From Bacillota bacterium (GTDB lineage Bacteria; Bacillota; Clostridia; Acetivibrionales; DSM-1351): a DNA stretch of 13,920 nt. The notes beneath the pieces were generated by a model. The model did no database searches. It saw nothing but the letters and a program-made list of their open reading frames with translations, and was not told the DNA's origin. The position numbers were made by a program, and so were the translations under genes. The DNA is taken from NCBI GenBank assembly GCA_023443515.1, contig JAEZUC010000121.1:1-13920 (forward strand). Direction: 5' to 3'. Shown piece by piece: positions 7,036 to 13,133 of the stretch; the first letter of the stretch is position 1; every line of letters begins with the position of its first letter.

Positions 7036-7707
7036 ATGTGCAACCAAGGGACTTTATTTAAAGTAAAAATTGTATTTTTGATACTCATATTTATATTAAT
7101 TTTATCAGGGTGTAGCTCCCAAGTGAGTGAAAATTCACAGTTTACTGGAAGGCAACAGAAAAATGAAACTGGTGTAACTGGCAGGCGTATAAAGTCCTTT
7201 GAAGACAAATTAAAAAATGCTAAGCCCTTTACAGAAGATGAATCCATGAAAATAACTGAAGAAAAGTTCAAGAAACAGCTCAAGCTTCTTAGAAGTGAAA
7301 AATGGAATGTAGCTGAAAACGATATTCTTAAAAATGGTAATATAGAAAGATTGGTTGGTGTATTGAATAATTTTAAGGAACCGGAACTCCCAAGGTATAC
7401 CGTTCTAAAACCCAAGGTAAAAGATATTTTGAAAGATATGGACAAATATTATGGCGAAAAAATTCATTTTACTGGCAAAATACTTAAAATTTCTAAAAAT
7501 GTGAAAGAAGAGTCAATAGCTAAAATGTTCGGCGGTGAAAAATTTGCTGAAATATATCTCGCAATAGAAGATGATAAAGTTAAGCTATACACATATAGAA
7601 ATTTCGGTATTCTAAACCAATTTGAAGAGGGAGACAAAATAGAATTTTCGGGCTGGACGGTAGGAACATCAGAAAAGATGCTTGTATTGGTGAATAGAGG
7701 TATATAG
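7036..7707 (+). CDS. Lipoprotein paralogous to the upstream membrane protein
   Basis: A 223-residue lipoprotein precursor. The N-terminus has a hydrophobic core (about 12-24) and the lipobox LSGC, with Cys26 as the lipidated residue. The mature protein would therefore be tethered outside the cytoplasmic membrane. A polar, Gln/Thr/Lys-rich linker (27-70) leads to a globular domain (about 88-221) shared with the preceding protein. It has the same order of KWN, GNI, KYYG, E-x-I-x-K-x-FGG, E-I-Y-L and a final LVLV-x-R. A weak GAGG-type site (7021-7024) lies 11 bases upstream of the ATG. It is the last gene of the cassette and is followed at once by a terminator. Lipoproteins at the end of bacteriocin operons often give self-immunity (the LanI type). 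That is a contextual guess, as the domain itself is unrecognised. Confidence 0.78.
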   Translation: MCNQGTLFKVKIVFLILIFILILSGCSSQVSENSQFTGRQQKNETGVTGRRIKSFEDKLKNAKPFTEDESMKITEEKFKKQLKLLRSEKWNVAENDILKNGNIERLVGVLNNFKEPELPRYTVLKPKVKDILKDMDKYYGEKIHFTGKILKISKNVKEESIAKMFGGEKFAEIYLAIEDDKVKLYTYRNFGILNQFEEGDKIEFSGWTVGTSEKMLVLVNRGI

Positions 7708-7712
7708 TATAC

Positions 7713-7744
7713 AAAGCTCCGTTTTTATGAACGGGGCTTTATTT
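7713..7744 (+). terminator. Rho-independent terminator closing the ABC cassette, copy 2
   Basis: An 11-pair stem (7713-7723 with 7730-7740, one T-G wobble) around a 6-base loop, followed by ATTTA. It begins 6 bases after the lipoprotein stop. Confidence 0.85.
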
Positions 7745-7751
7745 ACGCGAT
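7713..7751 (+). repeat. Direct repeat, right copy, flanking the ABC cassette
   Basis: This is the partner of 2392-2429. The stretch 7730-7751 is identical to 2408-2429 except for C in place of T at one position. The pair encloses about 5.3 kb containing exactly the secreted-protein and transporter genes. Confidence 0.65.
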
Positions 7752-7825
7752 ACAGTATGTGAAATGGACAACGGTATACTTGAGGTAATTCGAAAAGGTT
7801 ACTGTTATTGAAGTAAATCTAGATG

Positions 7826-7868
7826 AAAAAACTAAGACTAGTGGCATAACCTAATGCCACTAGTCTTA
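7826..7868 (-). terminator. Rho-independent terminator of the CarD-family gene
   Basis: A perfect 15-base-pair stem (7833-7847 with 7854-7868) with a 6-base loop. On the minus strand it is followed by six T (complement of 7826-7831). There is no T run on the plus-strand side, so it serves the leftward gene, whose stop codon is 46 bases away. Confidence 0.88.
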
Positions 7869-7913
7869 TGAGCTTACCCCCTACTCACCATCCATCAGAA
7901 ACAGCGAATGACT

Positions 7914-8450
7914 TTAAAAAGTTCCATTATCTTCTTCTTGCTTCTTTGTATTGATTTCAAGCTGTTCCTTGATGAAAGGAAGAACTTCTTCCCGCTCAAT
8001 ATCCAGAACAAAAATCAACTCATCATGCAGGGTTTTTTCAGCATCTTTTAAAAACTTCTCGTCAGAAACATGTAGCTTTTTCCCGGAGTCCTTCAATTCC
8101 TGTTCGTGAAGATAAAGGGTATTAATCAGCTTCACAAGAGCAGAACGGTCAGAACCTGTCAGAATATTTCTATAGGATTTTTTTCTTTCGCTTTCATTTT
8201 CTATCCAGATTGTATCTTCGTCAGACATTTCCCTGATCAAGGTATAAACCTCTTCAACTGAGAGGATACGTCGCATCTTTCTTTCAGCTGTTTCATTTCC
8301 GACAGGAAAATAAATGGTGGAACTATTTTCAAAAACAGGCTTTAAGACATAGTAAGGACGAGTGTTTGAATCAATCGTCATATCCTGTATTTCCTCAATC
8401 TTACAAATACCATGATTTCCGTATATAATATTGTCACCGACTGAAAACAT
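7914..8450 (-). CDS. CarD/CdnL-family RNA polymerase-binding regulator
   Basis: A 178-residue cytoplasmic protein. Residues 1-65 match the CarD_CdnL_TRCF module (VGDNIIYGNHGICKIEEI at 4-21, YYVLKPVF at 33-40, IYFPV at 46-50), a Tudor-like domain that binds the beta lobe of RNA polymerase. The remainder is mostly helical and charged, as in the C-terminal domain that touches promoter DNA in CarD. In known members the protein stabilises open promoter complexes, notably at rRNA promoters. The length is in the range usual for Firmicutes homologues, and the acidic/glutamine-rich tail is not conserved in my recollection. An excellent AGGAGGAG site (complement of 8455-8462) sets the start. It is a single-gene unit with its own terminator, and no partner is suggested by the neighbours. 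Confidence 0.85.
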   Translation of the reverse strand: MFSVGDNIIYGNHGICKIEEIQDMTIDSNTRPYYVLKPVFENSSTIYFPVGNETAERKMRRILSVEEVYTLIREMSDEDTIWIENESERKKSYRNILTGSDRSALVKLINTLYLHEQELKDSGKKLHVSDEKFLKDAEKTLHDELIFVLDIEREEVLPFIKEQLEINTKKQEEDNGTF

Positions 8451-8488
8451 ATATCTCCTCCTACCTTTAAAATAAAAAGTATTTGACT

Positions 8489-8566
8489 AAAGTCTCATAT
8501 ATGCACTGCATAGTAGATTTTAGCCCATAATTTAATTATAACATTTTTAAAGTTAAAAGTCTCATA
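8489..8566. repeat. Pair of 11-base direct repeats upstream of the CarD-family gene
   Basis: AAAGTCTCATA occurs at 8489-8499 and again at 8556-8566, 67 bases apart, in the 224-base gap between the divergent CarD-family and acetyltransferase genes. A minus-strand TATAAT lies between them (complement of 8535-8540). The spacing and position would suit an operator pair. No regulator is implied by the sequence. Confidence 0.35.
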
Positions 8567-8599
8567 AGTCATTTTTGAAATAATTTAGCAAAGTTAACG

Positions 8600-8627
8600 T
8601 TACTATCAGACAAAATGAATATATAAT
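8600..8627 (+). promoter_or_regulatory. Possible promoter of the acetyltransferase gene
   Basis: A good TATAAT (8622-8627) with only a weak -35 match, TTACTA (8600-8605), at a 16-base spacing. It is 47 bases before the ATG of the acetyltransferase. The region is A+T-rich, so this is tentative. Confidence 0.3.
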
Positions 8628-8674
8628 TGTTTAATAAAATATATTAGTCAAGTATACAACTTTCGGAGGGTAAT

Positions 8675-9232
8675 ATGAAAATATCAAGTCAGCGTCTCAG
8701 TTTAAGATTCTTTACACATGAAGATTTCCCATTATTTTATTCTATATTTTCGAATGAAAATGTAATGAGATATGCATGGATAGATAAAATAGACAGCGAA
8801 GAAGAGGCTCGCACCTTTTTTGAGCAATACATAAATACAGGAGAGGATGTTAACAAAGACGGTTCTTATGCTTTTGCAGTTTTCTCCGAAGAAGGGAACA
8901 AATTCATAGGTTTTGCAGATATACTTATACATAGCAGGAATGATTCAGGGGGATGCGGAGAGATAGGATACTTCCTGCTGCCTGAATATTGGGGCAAAGG
9001 CTTTGCAACAGAACTTGCAAATGCATTAATAGAATTTTGCTTTACAAGGCTTGGACTTCACAAAGTATCTGCCAGATGCAATTCAAATAACCTTAAGTCA
9101 GAGGGAATCATGAAAAAGCTTGGTATGACTCTAGAAGGAGAACTACGCAAAGTCAGACACAAAAATGGAAGTTGGGATGATGAAAAGAACTATGGAATCC
9201 TTTTTGAGGAATGGAATCAATCAAAAAGCTAA
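8675..9232 (+). CDS. GNAT N-acetyltransferase, RimJ/RimL type
   Basis: A 185-residue cytoplasmic enzyme that would move an acetyl group from acetyl-CoA to an amine. It has the Acetyltransf_3 layout. The N-terminal segment SQRLSLRFFTHEDFPLFYSI (5-24) is the opening strand and helix of RimJ/RimL relatives. The acetyl-CoA pyrophosphate-binding motif A is GEIGYFLLPEYWGKGFATE (95-113), with the WGKGFA loop. N-S-x-N-x-x-S-x-G-I-M-K-K-LGM (136-151) is motif B. Family members acetylate ribosomal protein N-termini, antibiotics or polyamines, and the substrate cannot be read from the sequence. A clear GGAGGG site lies just before the ATG. Its stop codon is only 5 bases from that of the convergent zur-like gene. 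Confidence 0.88.
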   Translation: MKISSQRLSLRFFTHEDFPLFYSIFSNENVMRYAWIDKIDSEEEARTFFEQYINTGEDVNKDGSYAFAVFSEEGNKFIGFADILIHSRNDSGGCGEIGYFLLPEYWGKGFATELANALIEFCFTRLGLHKVSARCNSNNLKSEGIMKKLGMTLEGELRKVRHKNGSWDDEKNYGILFEEWNQSKS

Positions 9233-9237
9233 GCTCT

Positions 9238-9645
9238 TTAGTGTTTAGCACATTTGGGGCATATTCCGGAGAATTCCAGACTATGTCCCGTTATTGTGAA
9301 CCCTGTTTGCTTAATGAGGCTTTTCTCAATGTTTGACAGAGGGCAATCATCAATAGGTACGGTTTCATTACAAAGAGTGCATACAAGCTGATGCTTGTGC
9401 TGATGTGTGTTAATCTGATAATATGTTTTACCGTCCTGACATAGGTTTTTCAAAAGAATCCCTTTTTCAGAAAGAGTCCCCAGGGTTCTATAAGCAGTGG
9501 AGAGGCTCATAGGGACATTATTTATAACTCTAGAATAGATATCTTCTGCCGTCATGGGTACAGCAAAATTCTCCAGGACTGCAAGAATAGCCAAGCGTCT
9601 TTTGGTTGTTTTAAGATCCGAGGATTTTAGCACATTTTTATCCAT
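9238..9645 (-). CDS. zur: Fur-family metalloregulator, Zur-like
   Basis: A 135-residue repressor. The winged helix covers about 10-70 (MTAEDIYSRV...STAYRTLGTLSEKG, 31-62). The metal-binding half has His81, His83 and His85, C-x2-C at 89-92, DCP at 100-102, GHSLEFSG at 120-127 and a final C-x2-C at 129-132. The two C-x2-C pairs form the structural zinc site of the family. The CP after the first pair and the GHxxExxGxCPxC ending recall Bacillus Zur more than Fur or PerR. I choose ATG 9645 over the longer in-frame ATG at 9708. CAGGAG (complement of 9654-9659) is correctly placed for 9645, and the promoter's -35 box coincides with the 9708 codon, which would therefore not be transcribed. It diverges from a COG0523 GTPase/permease operon, the classic Zur-target type. 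Zinc specificity is likely but not proven. Confidence 0.82.
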   Translation of the reverse strand: MDKNVLKSSDLKTTKRRLAILAVLENFAVPMTAEDIYSRVINNVPMSLSTAYRTLGTLSEKGILLKNLCQDGKTYYQINTHQHKHQLVCTLCNETVPIDDCPLSNIEKSLIKQTGFTITGHSLEFSGICPKCAKH

Positions 9646-9678
9646 TGTAACAACTCCTGTAAATGCATTTTCAAATAT

Positions 9679-9708
9679 AATATAGCTTACAGTATGATTA
9701 TATGTCAA
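9679..9708 (-). promoter_or_regulatory. Sigma-A promoter of the zur-like gene
   Basis: On the minus strand, a perfect TTGACA (complement of 9703-9708), 18-base spacer and TATATT (complement of 9679-9684). The transcript would start near 9672, giving a leader of about 27 bases to the start codon at 9645. Confidence 0.7.
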
Positions 9709-9717
9709 TGACCGCCT

Positions 9718-9732
9718 TGATAATCATTAATT
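9718..9732. promoter_or_regulatory. Fur/Zur-box-like operator between zur and the GTPase operon
   Basis: TGATAATCATTAATT. The 9-base centre TAATCATTA (9721-9729) is a perfect TAATNATTA, the core shared by Fur-family operators including the Bacillus Zur box. The left half continues the TGATAAT of a 7-1-7 Fur box and the right half decays. It lies about 10 bases upstream of the zur -35 box. It overlaps the place where a -35 box for the rightward operon would fall, so a bound repressor could block that promoter. Confidence 0.5.
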
Positions 9733-9745
9733 GGAAGTAAATGAA

Positions 9746-9751
9746 TATAAT
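9746..9751 (+). promoter_or_regulatory. -10 box of the GTPase/permease operon
   Basis: A perfect TATAAT, 23 bases before the GTPase ATG. No good -35 sequence exists at 16-18 bases, where the operator-like element lies instead. This implies a weak or activator-tuned promoter, or one strongly open to repression. Confidence 0.45.
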
Positions 9752-9774
9752 TAAATAAAGGGGGAGCATAGTAC

Positions 9775-10707
9775 ATGGCTGTTAAAATAGACATTGTTTC
9801 AGGATTTCTTGGTGCAGGAAAGACAACGTTAATAAAAAAGCTTCTGAAAGAAAAATTGGGTTCAGAAAAAGTTGTTATTATAGAAAATGAGTTTGGTGAA
9901 ATAGGAATTGACGGCGGAATTCTTAGGGATTCAGGCATAGAGATAAAAGAAATCAATTCAGGTTGTATCTGCTGTTCTCTGGTAGGGGATTTTTCTACGG
10001 CACTTAAAGAGGTTCTACGGAAATACACACCTGACAGGATTATTATTGAACCCTCAGGTGTAGGCAAGCTTTCAGGGGTGCTGGGGGCCTGCGGTAAAAT
10101 TGAAAAGCAGGCAGAAGCGGGTGTAAATATGTGTATAGCTGTAGTAGATGCAGTTAAATATATTATTTATGTAAACAACTTCGGAGAATTCTTTCAGGAT
10201 CAGATAAAGAATGCAAAAACCATAGTTTTAAGCAGAACGCAATTAATGGAACAAGATAGGCTGTCAAAAGTGGTAAAAGATATTCAAAAACGTAATCCAA
10301 AAGCCAATATTGTAACAACCGACTGGGAGGATTTAAAAGGAGAGTACATTATAGCTCTTGCAGAACAGGGCGGAGTTATAAATATAGAAAATCCTCCGGA
10401 AAATAGCTTTCACAGCCACACACAGGCCGATAAAAAGTTTCAAAGCTGGGGTGTTGAGACACCCAGACAATATACTGATGAAGGTATACGAGGTATACTC
10501 AAGTCCCTCTCAAATAAATCACTGTATGGGAATATACTGAGGTCAAAAGGAATAATTCCCGTACAAAAGAACAGCTGGATACAGTTTGACTTTGTACCTG
10601 GGGAAATCAAAATCAAACCTTGTGTGCCGGACTATACGGGACGTATATGTGTTATCGGTGAAAAGCTCAATACCGAGGAACTGAAAAAACTTTTTACGGG
10701 AGTTTAA
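9775..10707 (+). CDS. COG0523 (CobW/ZagA-type) GTPase, putative metallochaperone
   Basis: A 310-residue cytoplasmic G3E-family GTPase. Walker A is GFLGAGKTT (10-18), the metal-binding GCICC motif is at 63-67, the G3 motif is IEPSGVG (91-97) and ENEFGEIGID (37-46) is the usual switch region. In the base-specificity position a typical NKxD is replaced by SRTQ (153-156). The C-terminal CobW_C domain covers about 220-305 (SWGVETPRQYT...). In the family these proteins bind Zn, Co or Ni through the CxCC cysteines and deliver metal to client enzymes under scarcity. Only a short HSH (213-215) stands where others carry histidine-rich tails. GGGGGAG precedes the ATG by 8 bases. It is divergent from the zur-like gene, next to an operator core, and its stop is 2 bases from the next start. 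Zinc is the likeliest metal. Confidence 0.85.
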   Translation: MAVKIDIVSGFLGAGKTTLIKKLLKEKLGSEKVVIIENEFGEIGIDGGILRDSGIEIKEINSGCICCSLVGDFSTALKEVLRKYTPDRIIIEPSGVGKLSGVLGACGKIEKQAEAGVNMCIAVVDAVKYIIYVNNFGEFFQDQIKNAKTIVLSRTQLMEQDRLSKVVKDIQKRNPKANIVTTDWEDLKGEYIIALAEQGGVINIENPPENSFHSHTQADKKFQSWGVETPRQYTDEGIRGILKSLSNKSLYGNILRSKGIIPVQKNSWIQFDFVPGEIKIKPCVPDYTGRICVIGEKLNTEELKKLFTGV

Positions 10708-10709
10708 AT

Positions 10710-12239
10710 GTGAGTATAGAAATAAGTATAATAGGGGGATTCCTTGAATCCGGTAAAACCACCTTCATACAAAACCTATTAAAAGGTCAGCGTAGCACAC
10801 ATAGTAAAAAAACTGTATTGATATGCTGTGAGCAGGGATTTGAGGAATATCCGGAAAGTACACTAAAGAGGTACAATACCAGACTTATTAATGTAAATGA
10901 TATACATACCCTTGACAGAAATTTCATAAGTTCCGTTGTTAAGGATCATAACCCGGACAGGATTCTTGTAGAATATAACGGTACATGGCCAATGAGCGAA
11001 TTTTTAAGCATAAAGCTACCTTTGGGCTGTCGCATAAGCAATATATATTTTATTGCCGACGCATCTACCTTTGCATTGTACATGAACAATATGAAGTCAA
11101 TAATGCTGGAGCAGATTTCAAACAGCGACATTGTTATACTAAACCGTGATAAATTCTTGGAATCAGTGGAGAAAACAAATATTAAAAGAGTCATAAAGGC
11201 AGTCAACAGGCAGGCTGGAATTGTATACCATAAAAAAGATTTTGATTATAAAATTCAAAATAATAAAAAAGATATCGGTGGTTTTTTAGTAGTGGGGCTA
11301 TTGCTTATACTATACATGTTTTTTGTTTCACTTAAAAATACAGGAACTTCCTTTAGAACCGTTTTTCTTAGTATACTGATACAGGCACTTCCATTTATAT
11401 TGATAGGAATATTTATTTCATCCTTTCTTCAGATATTTATCTCCGACGAAAAAATAGTTAAAGTGTTTAGACGTTGTAAATGGGCCGGCTTTCCTGTAGC
11501 AATAGTACTGGGAATTTTCTTTCCCGTATGCGACTGTGCAATGGCTCCGATATGCTCAAGGCTTGCCGGAAAGGGAGTTCCGCTCTACTATGTATTCACA
11601 TTTATGTTAAGCGCTCCGGTTGTAAACCCTGTTGTAATCACATCAACGTACTATGCTTTTCCCAATAAACCGGAAGTTGTACTAATGAGGGTCGGACTGG
11701 GAATTGCCGTGGCATTATCCGCAGGTCTGATTGTGAAGTTTGCGGGGGTTTCAAAAGAATATGCCGTAAATGATAAAATCCTTGATACGCCATGCGCAGG
11801 AGGTTATCTGGGAGATGTTTCACATGAGGGACTTGTGGGTAAGTTGGGGATGCTTATAAGGCATGCTGGAATGGAATTTTTCAATGTGGGAAGTTACATA
11901 GTGGTGGGAGCTTTAATCACCTCCTCACTACAAACGTTTATATCAGGGGGAATGCTCTCCATGGCGGGAATAAGCCATTTTGTAGAACTACTGGTAATGC
12001 TGGGAGCAGCTGTATTTATGTCGGTATGCTCAACTTCAAATGCATTTATAGCAAGAGGTTTTTCCTACAGCTTTCCCATGTATTCGGTAGTTTGCTATAT
12101 GGTAATGGGGCCGATGCTTGATTTGAAAAATATATTAATGCTGTCGGCGGGCTTCAAAAAGAGATTTCTGGTAGAACTGTTTTCAATACTTATAGTTATT
12201 GCAGTATTTATTTTTTCAATTACAGCACCAATTTTATAA
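10710..12239 (+). CDS. Fusion of degenerate COG0523-like GTPase domain and ArsP/UPF0718 permease
   Basis: One uninterrupted 509-residue reading frame with two parts. Residues 1-180 resemble the N-terminal half of the preceding GTPase: Walker A GGFLESGKTT (9-18), HNPDRILVEYNGTW (80-93) in the place of the G3 motif, and NRDK (145-148) at G4. The GCICC metal site is absent (INVNDIHTLD there instead) and no CobW_C domain follows. Residues 190-509 are a permease of the ArsP/UPF0718 (COG0701) type with about eight spans. They carry the hallmark PVCDCAMAPICSRL (272-285), VNPVVI (305-310) and SVCSTSNAFIA (438-448). These cysteines would line a soft-metal or metalloid path in the family. Starts at GTG 10710 behind GGGAG. 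The out-of-frame ATGTGA at 10708 is not a start. A tethered nucleotide-binding domain could gate or energise the permease. This is inference. Confidence 0.85.
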   Translation: MSIEISIIGGFLESGKTTFIQNLLKGQRSTHSKKTVLICCEQGFEEYPESTLKRYNTRLINVNDIHTLDRNFISSVVKDHNPDRILVEYNGTWPMSEFLSIKLPLGCRISNIYFIADASTFALYMNNMKSIMLEQISNSDIVILNRDKFLESVEKTNIKRVIKAVNRQAGIVYHKKDFDYKIQNNKKDIGGFLVVGLLLILYMFFVSLKNTGTSFRTVFLSILIQALPFILIGIFISSFLQIFISDEKIVKVFRRCKWAGFPVAIVLGIFFPVCDCAMAPICSRLAGKGVPLYYVFTFMLSAPVVNPVVITSTYYAFPNKPEVVLMRVGLGIAVALSAGLIVKFAGVSKEYAVNDKILDTPCAGGYLGDVSHEGLVGKLGMLIRHAGMEFFNVGSYIVVGALITSSLQTFISGGMLSMAGISHFVELLVMLGAAVFMSVCSTSNAFIARGFSYSFPMYSVVCYMVMGPMLDLKNILMLSAGFKKRFLVELFSILIVIAVFIFSITAPIL

Positions 12240-12255
12240 CTATTGGGAGTGGGTT

Positions 12256-12981
12256 ATGAAAAGGTTAAACAGAGAGGTTTTGGCACAGATAACGGTTTTA
12301 TTTATAATAGCAGTTTTGCTGTTTCGTTCTGTTTCGGGAGGCGAAATAAGATATTATGTAAACAAACATATGATAAAATACATCTGGTTTTCGGTAATAG
12401 GGGTTATAATTATTGCTTTGTCCTTGATGCCTGCATTGTTCCGGCCAAAACGCAGAAATAATATACTCCCTTGTGTTATTCTGGCTATTCCTGTACTTTT
12501 AGCGCTTGTAACCCCCTCGGCTTCCGCTGATAAATCCTATATCAAGGCTAATACCGGGCAAATACTACATGAACGGGACAGTAATTCCTCTGCAACACAG
12601 TTTGAGACTGACGCTGATATATATAATATAAGTGATGATGAGTATTTGAAATGGTATTCTGATGCCAGTGAGAACCCCTATAAATACGACTCTAAGAAAG
12701 TTAGAATCAAAGGCATGGTATTCAGGATGGAGGGGTTCCACAGTAATGAATTTATTCCTGCCCGTATGTCAATGATGTGCTGTGCCGCAGACCTTGTACC
12801 ATTTGGCTTCATATGCAGATGTGAGGACGCGGAAAAGCTGGAAAACGGTGAGTGGGTTTACGTCACAGCTAAGATAAAGGTAGAGTATGAGCCACATATG
12901 AAAAAGGAAATGCCCGTCCTTTATGCAATATCCCTTAATCCGGCACAGAAGCCGGAAAATGAATTGGTCTACCCCTACTAG
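12256..12981 (+). CDS. TIGR03943/YcgQ-like membrane protein, permease partner
   Basis: A 241-residue protein with hydrophobic segments at about 9-25, 40-61 and 70-88, then a soluble C-terminal domain (about 92-241). The hallmark RMSMMCCAADLVPFG (170-184) matches the R-x3-CCAAD signature of the TIGR03943 family, named YcgQ in Bacillus, where it sits beside the UPF0718 permease YcgR. VRIKGMVFR (149-157) and EWVYVTAKI (199-207) look like strands of a small beta barrel. The start at 12256 follows GGGAG. An earlier in-frame ATG at 12199 lies inside the permease gene and lacks a good ribosome site. It is the last gene of the operon, 16 bases after the fusion gene. The double cysteine probably binds metal and works with the permease, but no biochemical role is established to my knowledge. 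Confidence 0.85.
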   Translation: MKRLNREVLAQITVLFIIAVLLFRSVSGGEIRYYVNKHMIKYIWFSVIGVIIIALSLMPALFRPKRRNNILPCVILAIPVLLALVTPSASADKSYIKANTGQILHERDSNSSATQFETDADIYNISDDEYLKWYSDASENPYKYDSKKVRIKGMVFRMEGFHSNEFIPARMSMMCCAADLVPFGFICRCEDAEKLENGEWVYVTAKIKVEYEPHMKKEMPVLYAISLNPAQKPENELVYPY

Positions 12982-12991
12982 TTTTAGGCTA

Positions 12992-13020
12992 TTGACAGCT
13001 AATTTAAATAAATATATGAT
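12992..13020 (+). promoter_or_regulatory. Sigma-A promoter of the LacI-family gene
   Basis: TTGACA (12992-12997), 17-base spacer, TATGAT (13015-13020): near consensus. It begins 11 bases after the preceding stop codon, and no terminator is seen between them. The predicted leader is about 107 bases. Confidence 0.7.
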
Positions 13021-13057
13021 TTTAATTAAGTTAGCGTTGAACCAAAGATGGTAAAAA

Positions 13058-13085
13058 TGATTAAATTATAGTAAAATATTAATCA
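13058..13085. repeat. Inverted repeat in the leader of the LacI-family gene
   Basis: TGATTAA (13058-13064) and its exact complement TTAATCA (13079-13085) are separated by 14 A+T-rich bases, about 30-60 bases downstream of the predicted transcription start. It could be an autoregulatory operator, though LacI-family sites usually have no such long spacer. Chance is possible. Confidence 0.3.
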
Positions 13086-13133
13086 ACCACAAAAGATAAA
13101 TAGTACTGACAGTTTTTGTAAAGAGGTGAGATT

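Noticed and set aside
6999..7445. 148-codon minus-strand open frame opposite the lipoprotein gene
   Set aside because: It is a Ser/Phe/Leu-rich shadow of a lysine-rich gene. The lipobox and paralogy support the plus strand.
7789..7853. Short open stretch after the cassette terminator reading FEKVTVIEVNLDEKTKTSGIT in the plus frame
   Set aside because: It looks faintly protein-like and might be a remnant of a lost gene, but it has no start codon or ribosome site and is only about 21 codons long. It also runs into the CarD terminator stem. Too weak to call a pseudogene.
9220..9245. Possible bidirectional terminator between the convergent acetyltransferase and zur-like genes
   Set aside because: The AAAAAGCT/AGCTCTTT arms leave a 1-base loop and contain a mismatch, so they cannot form a usable hairpin.
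9705..10067. 120-codon minus-strand open frame opposite the start of the COG0523 GTPase
   Set aside because: It overlaps the Walker A and GCICC region of a clear GTPase gene as well as the promoter region, and no family features are visible.
10708..10713. ATG at the junction of the GTPase and fusion genes
   Set aside because: It is immediately followed in frame by TGA. The GTG at 10710 is in the long frame with a spaced GGGAG.
12199..12255. Earlier ATG for the YcgQ-like gene within the permease gene
   Set aside because: It would overlap the permease by 41 bases without a good ribosome site. ATG 12256 has GGGAG and gives a normal N-terminus.
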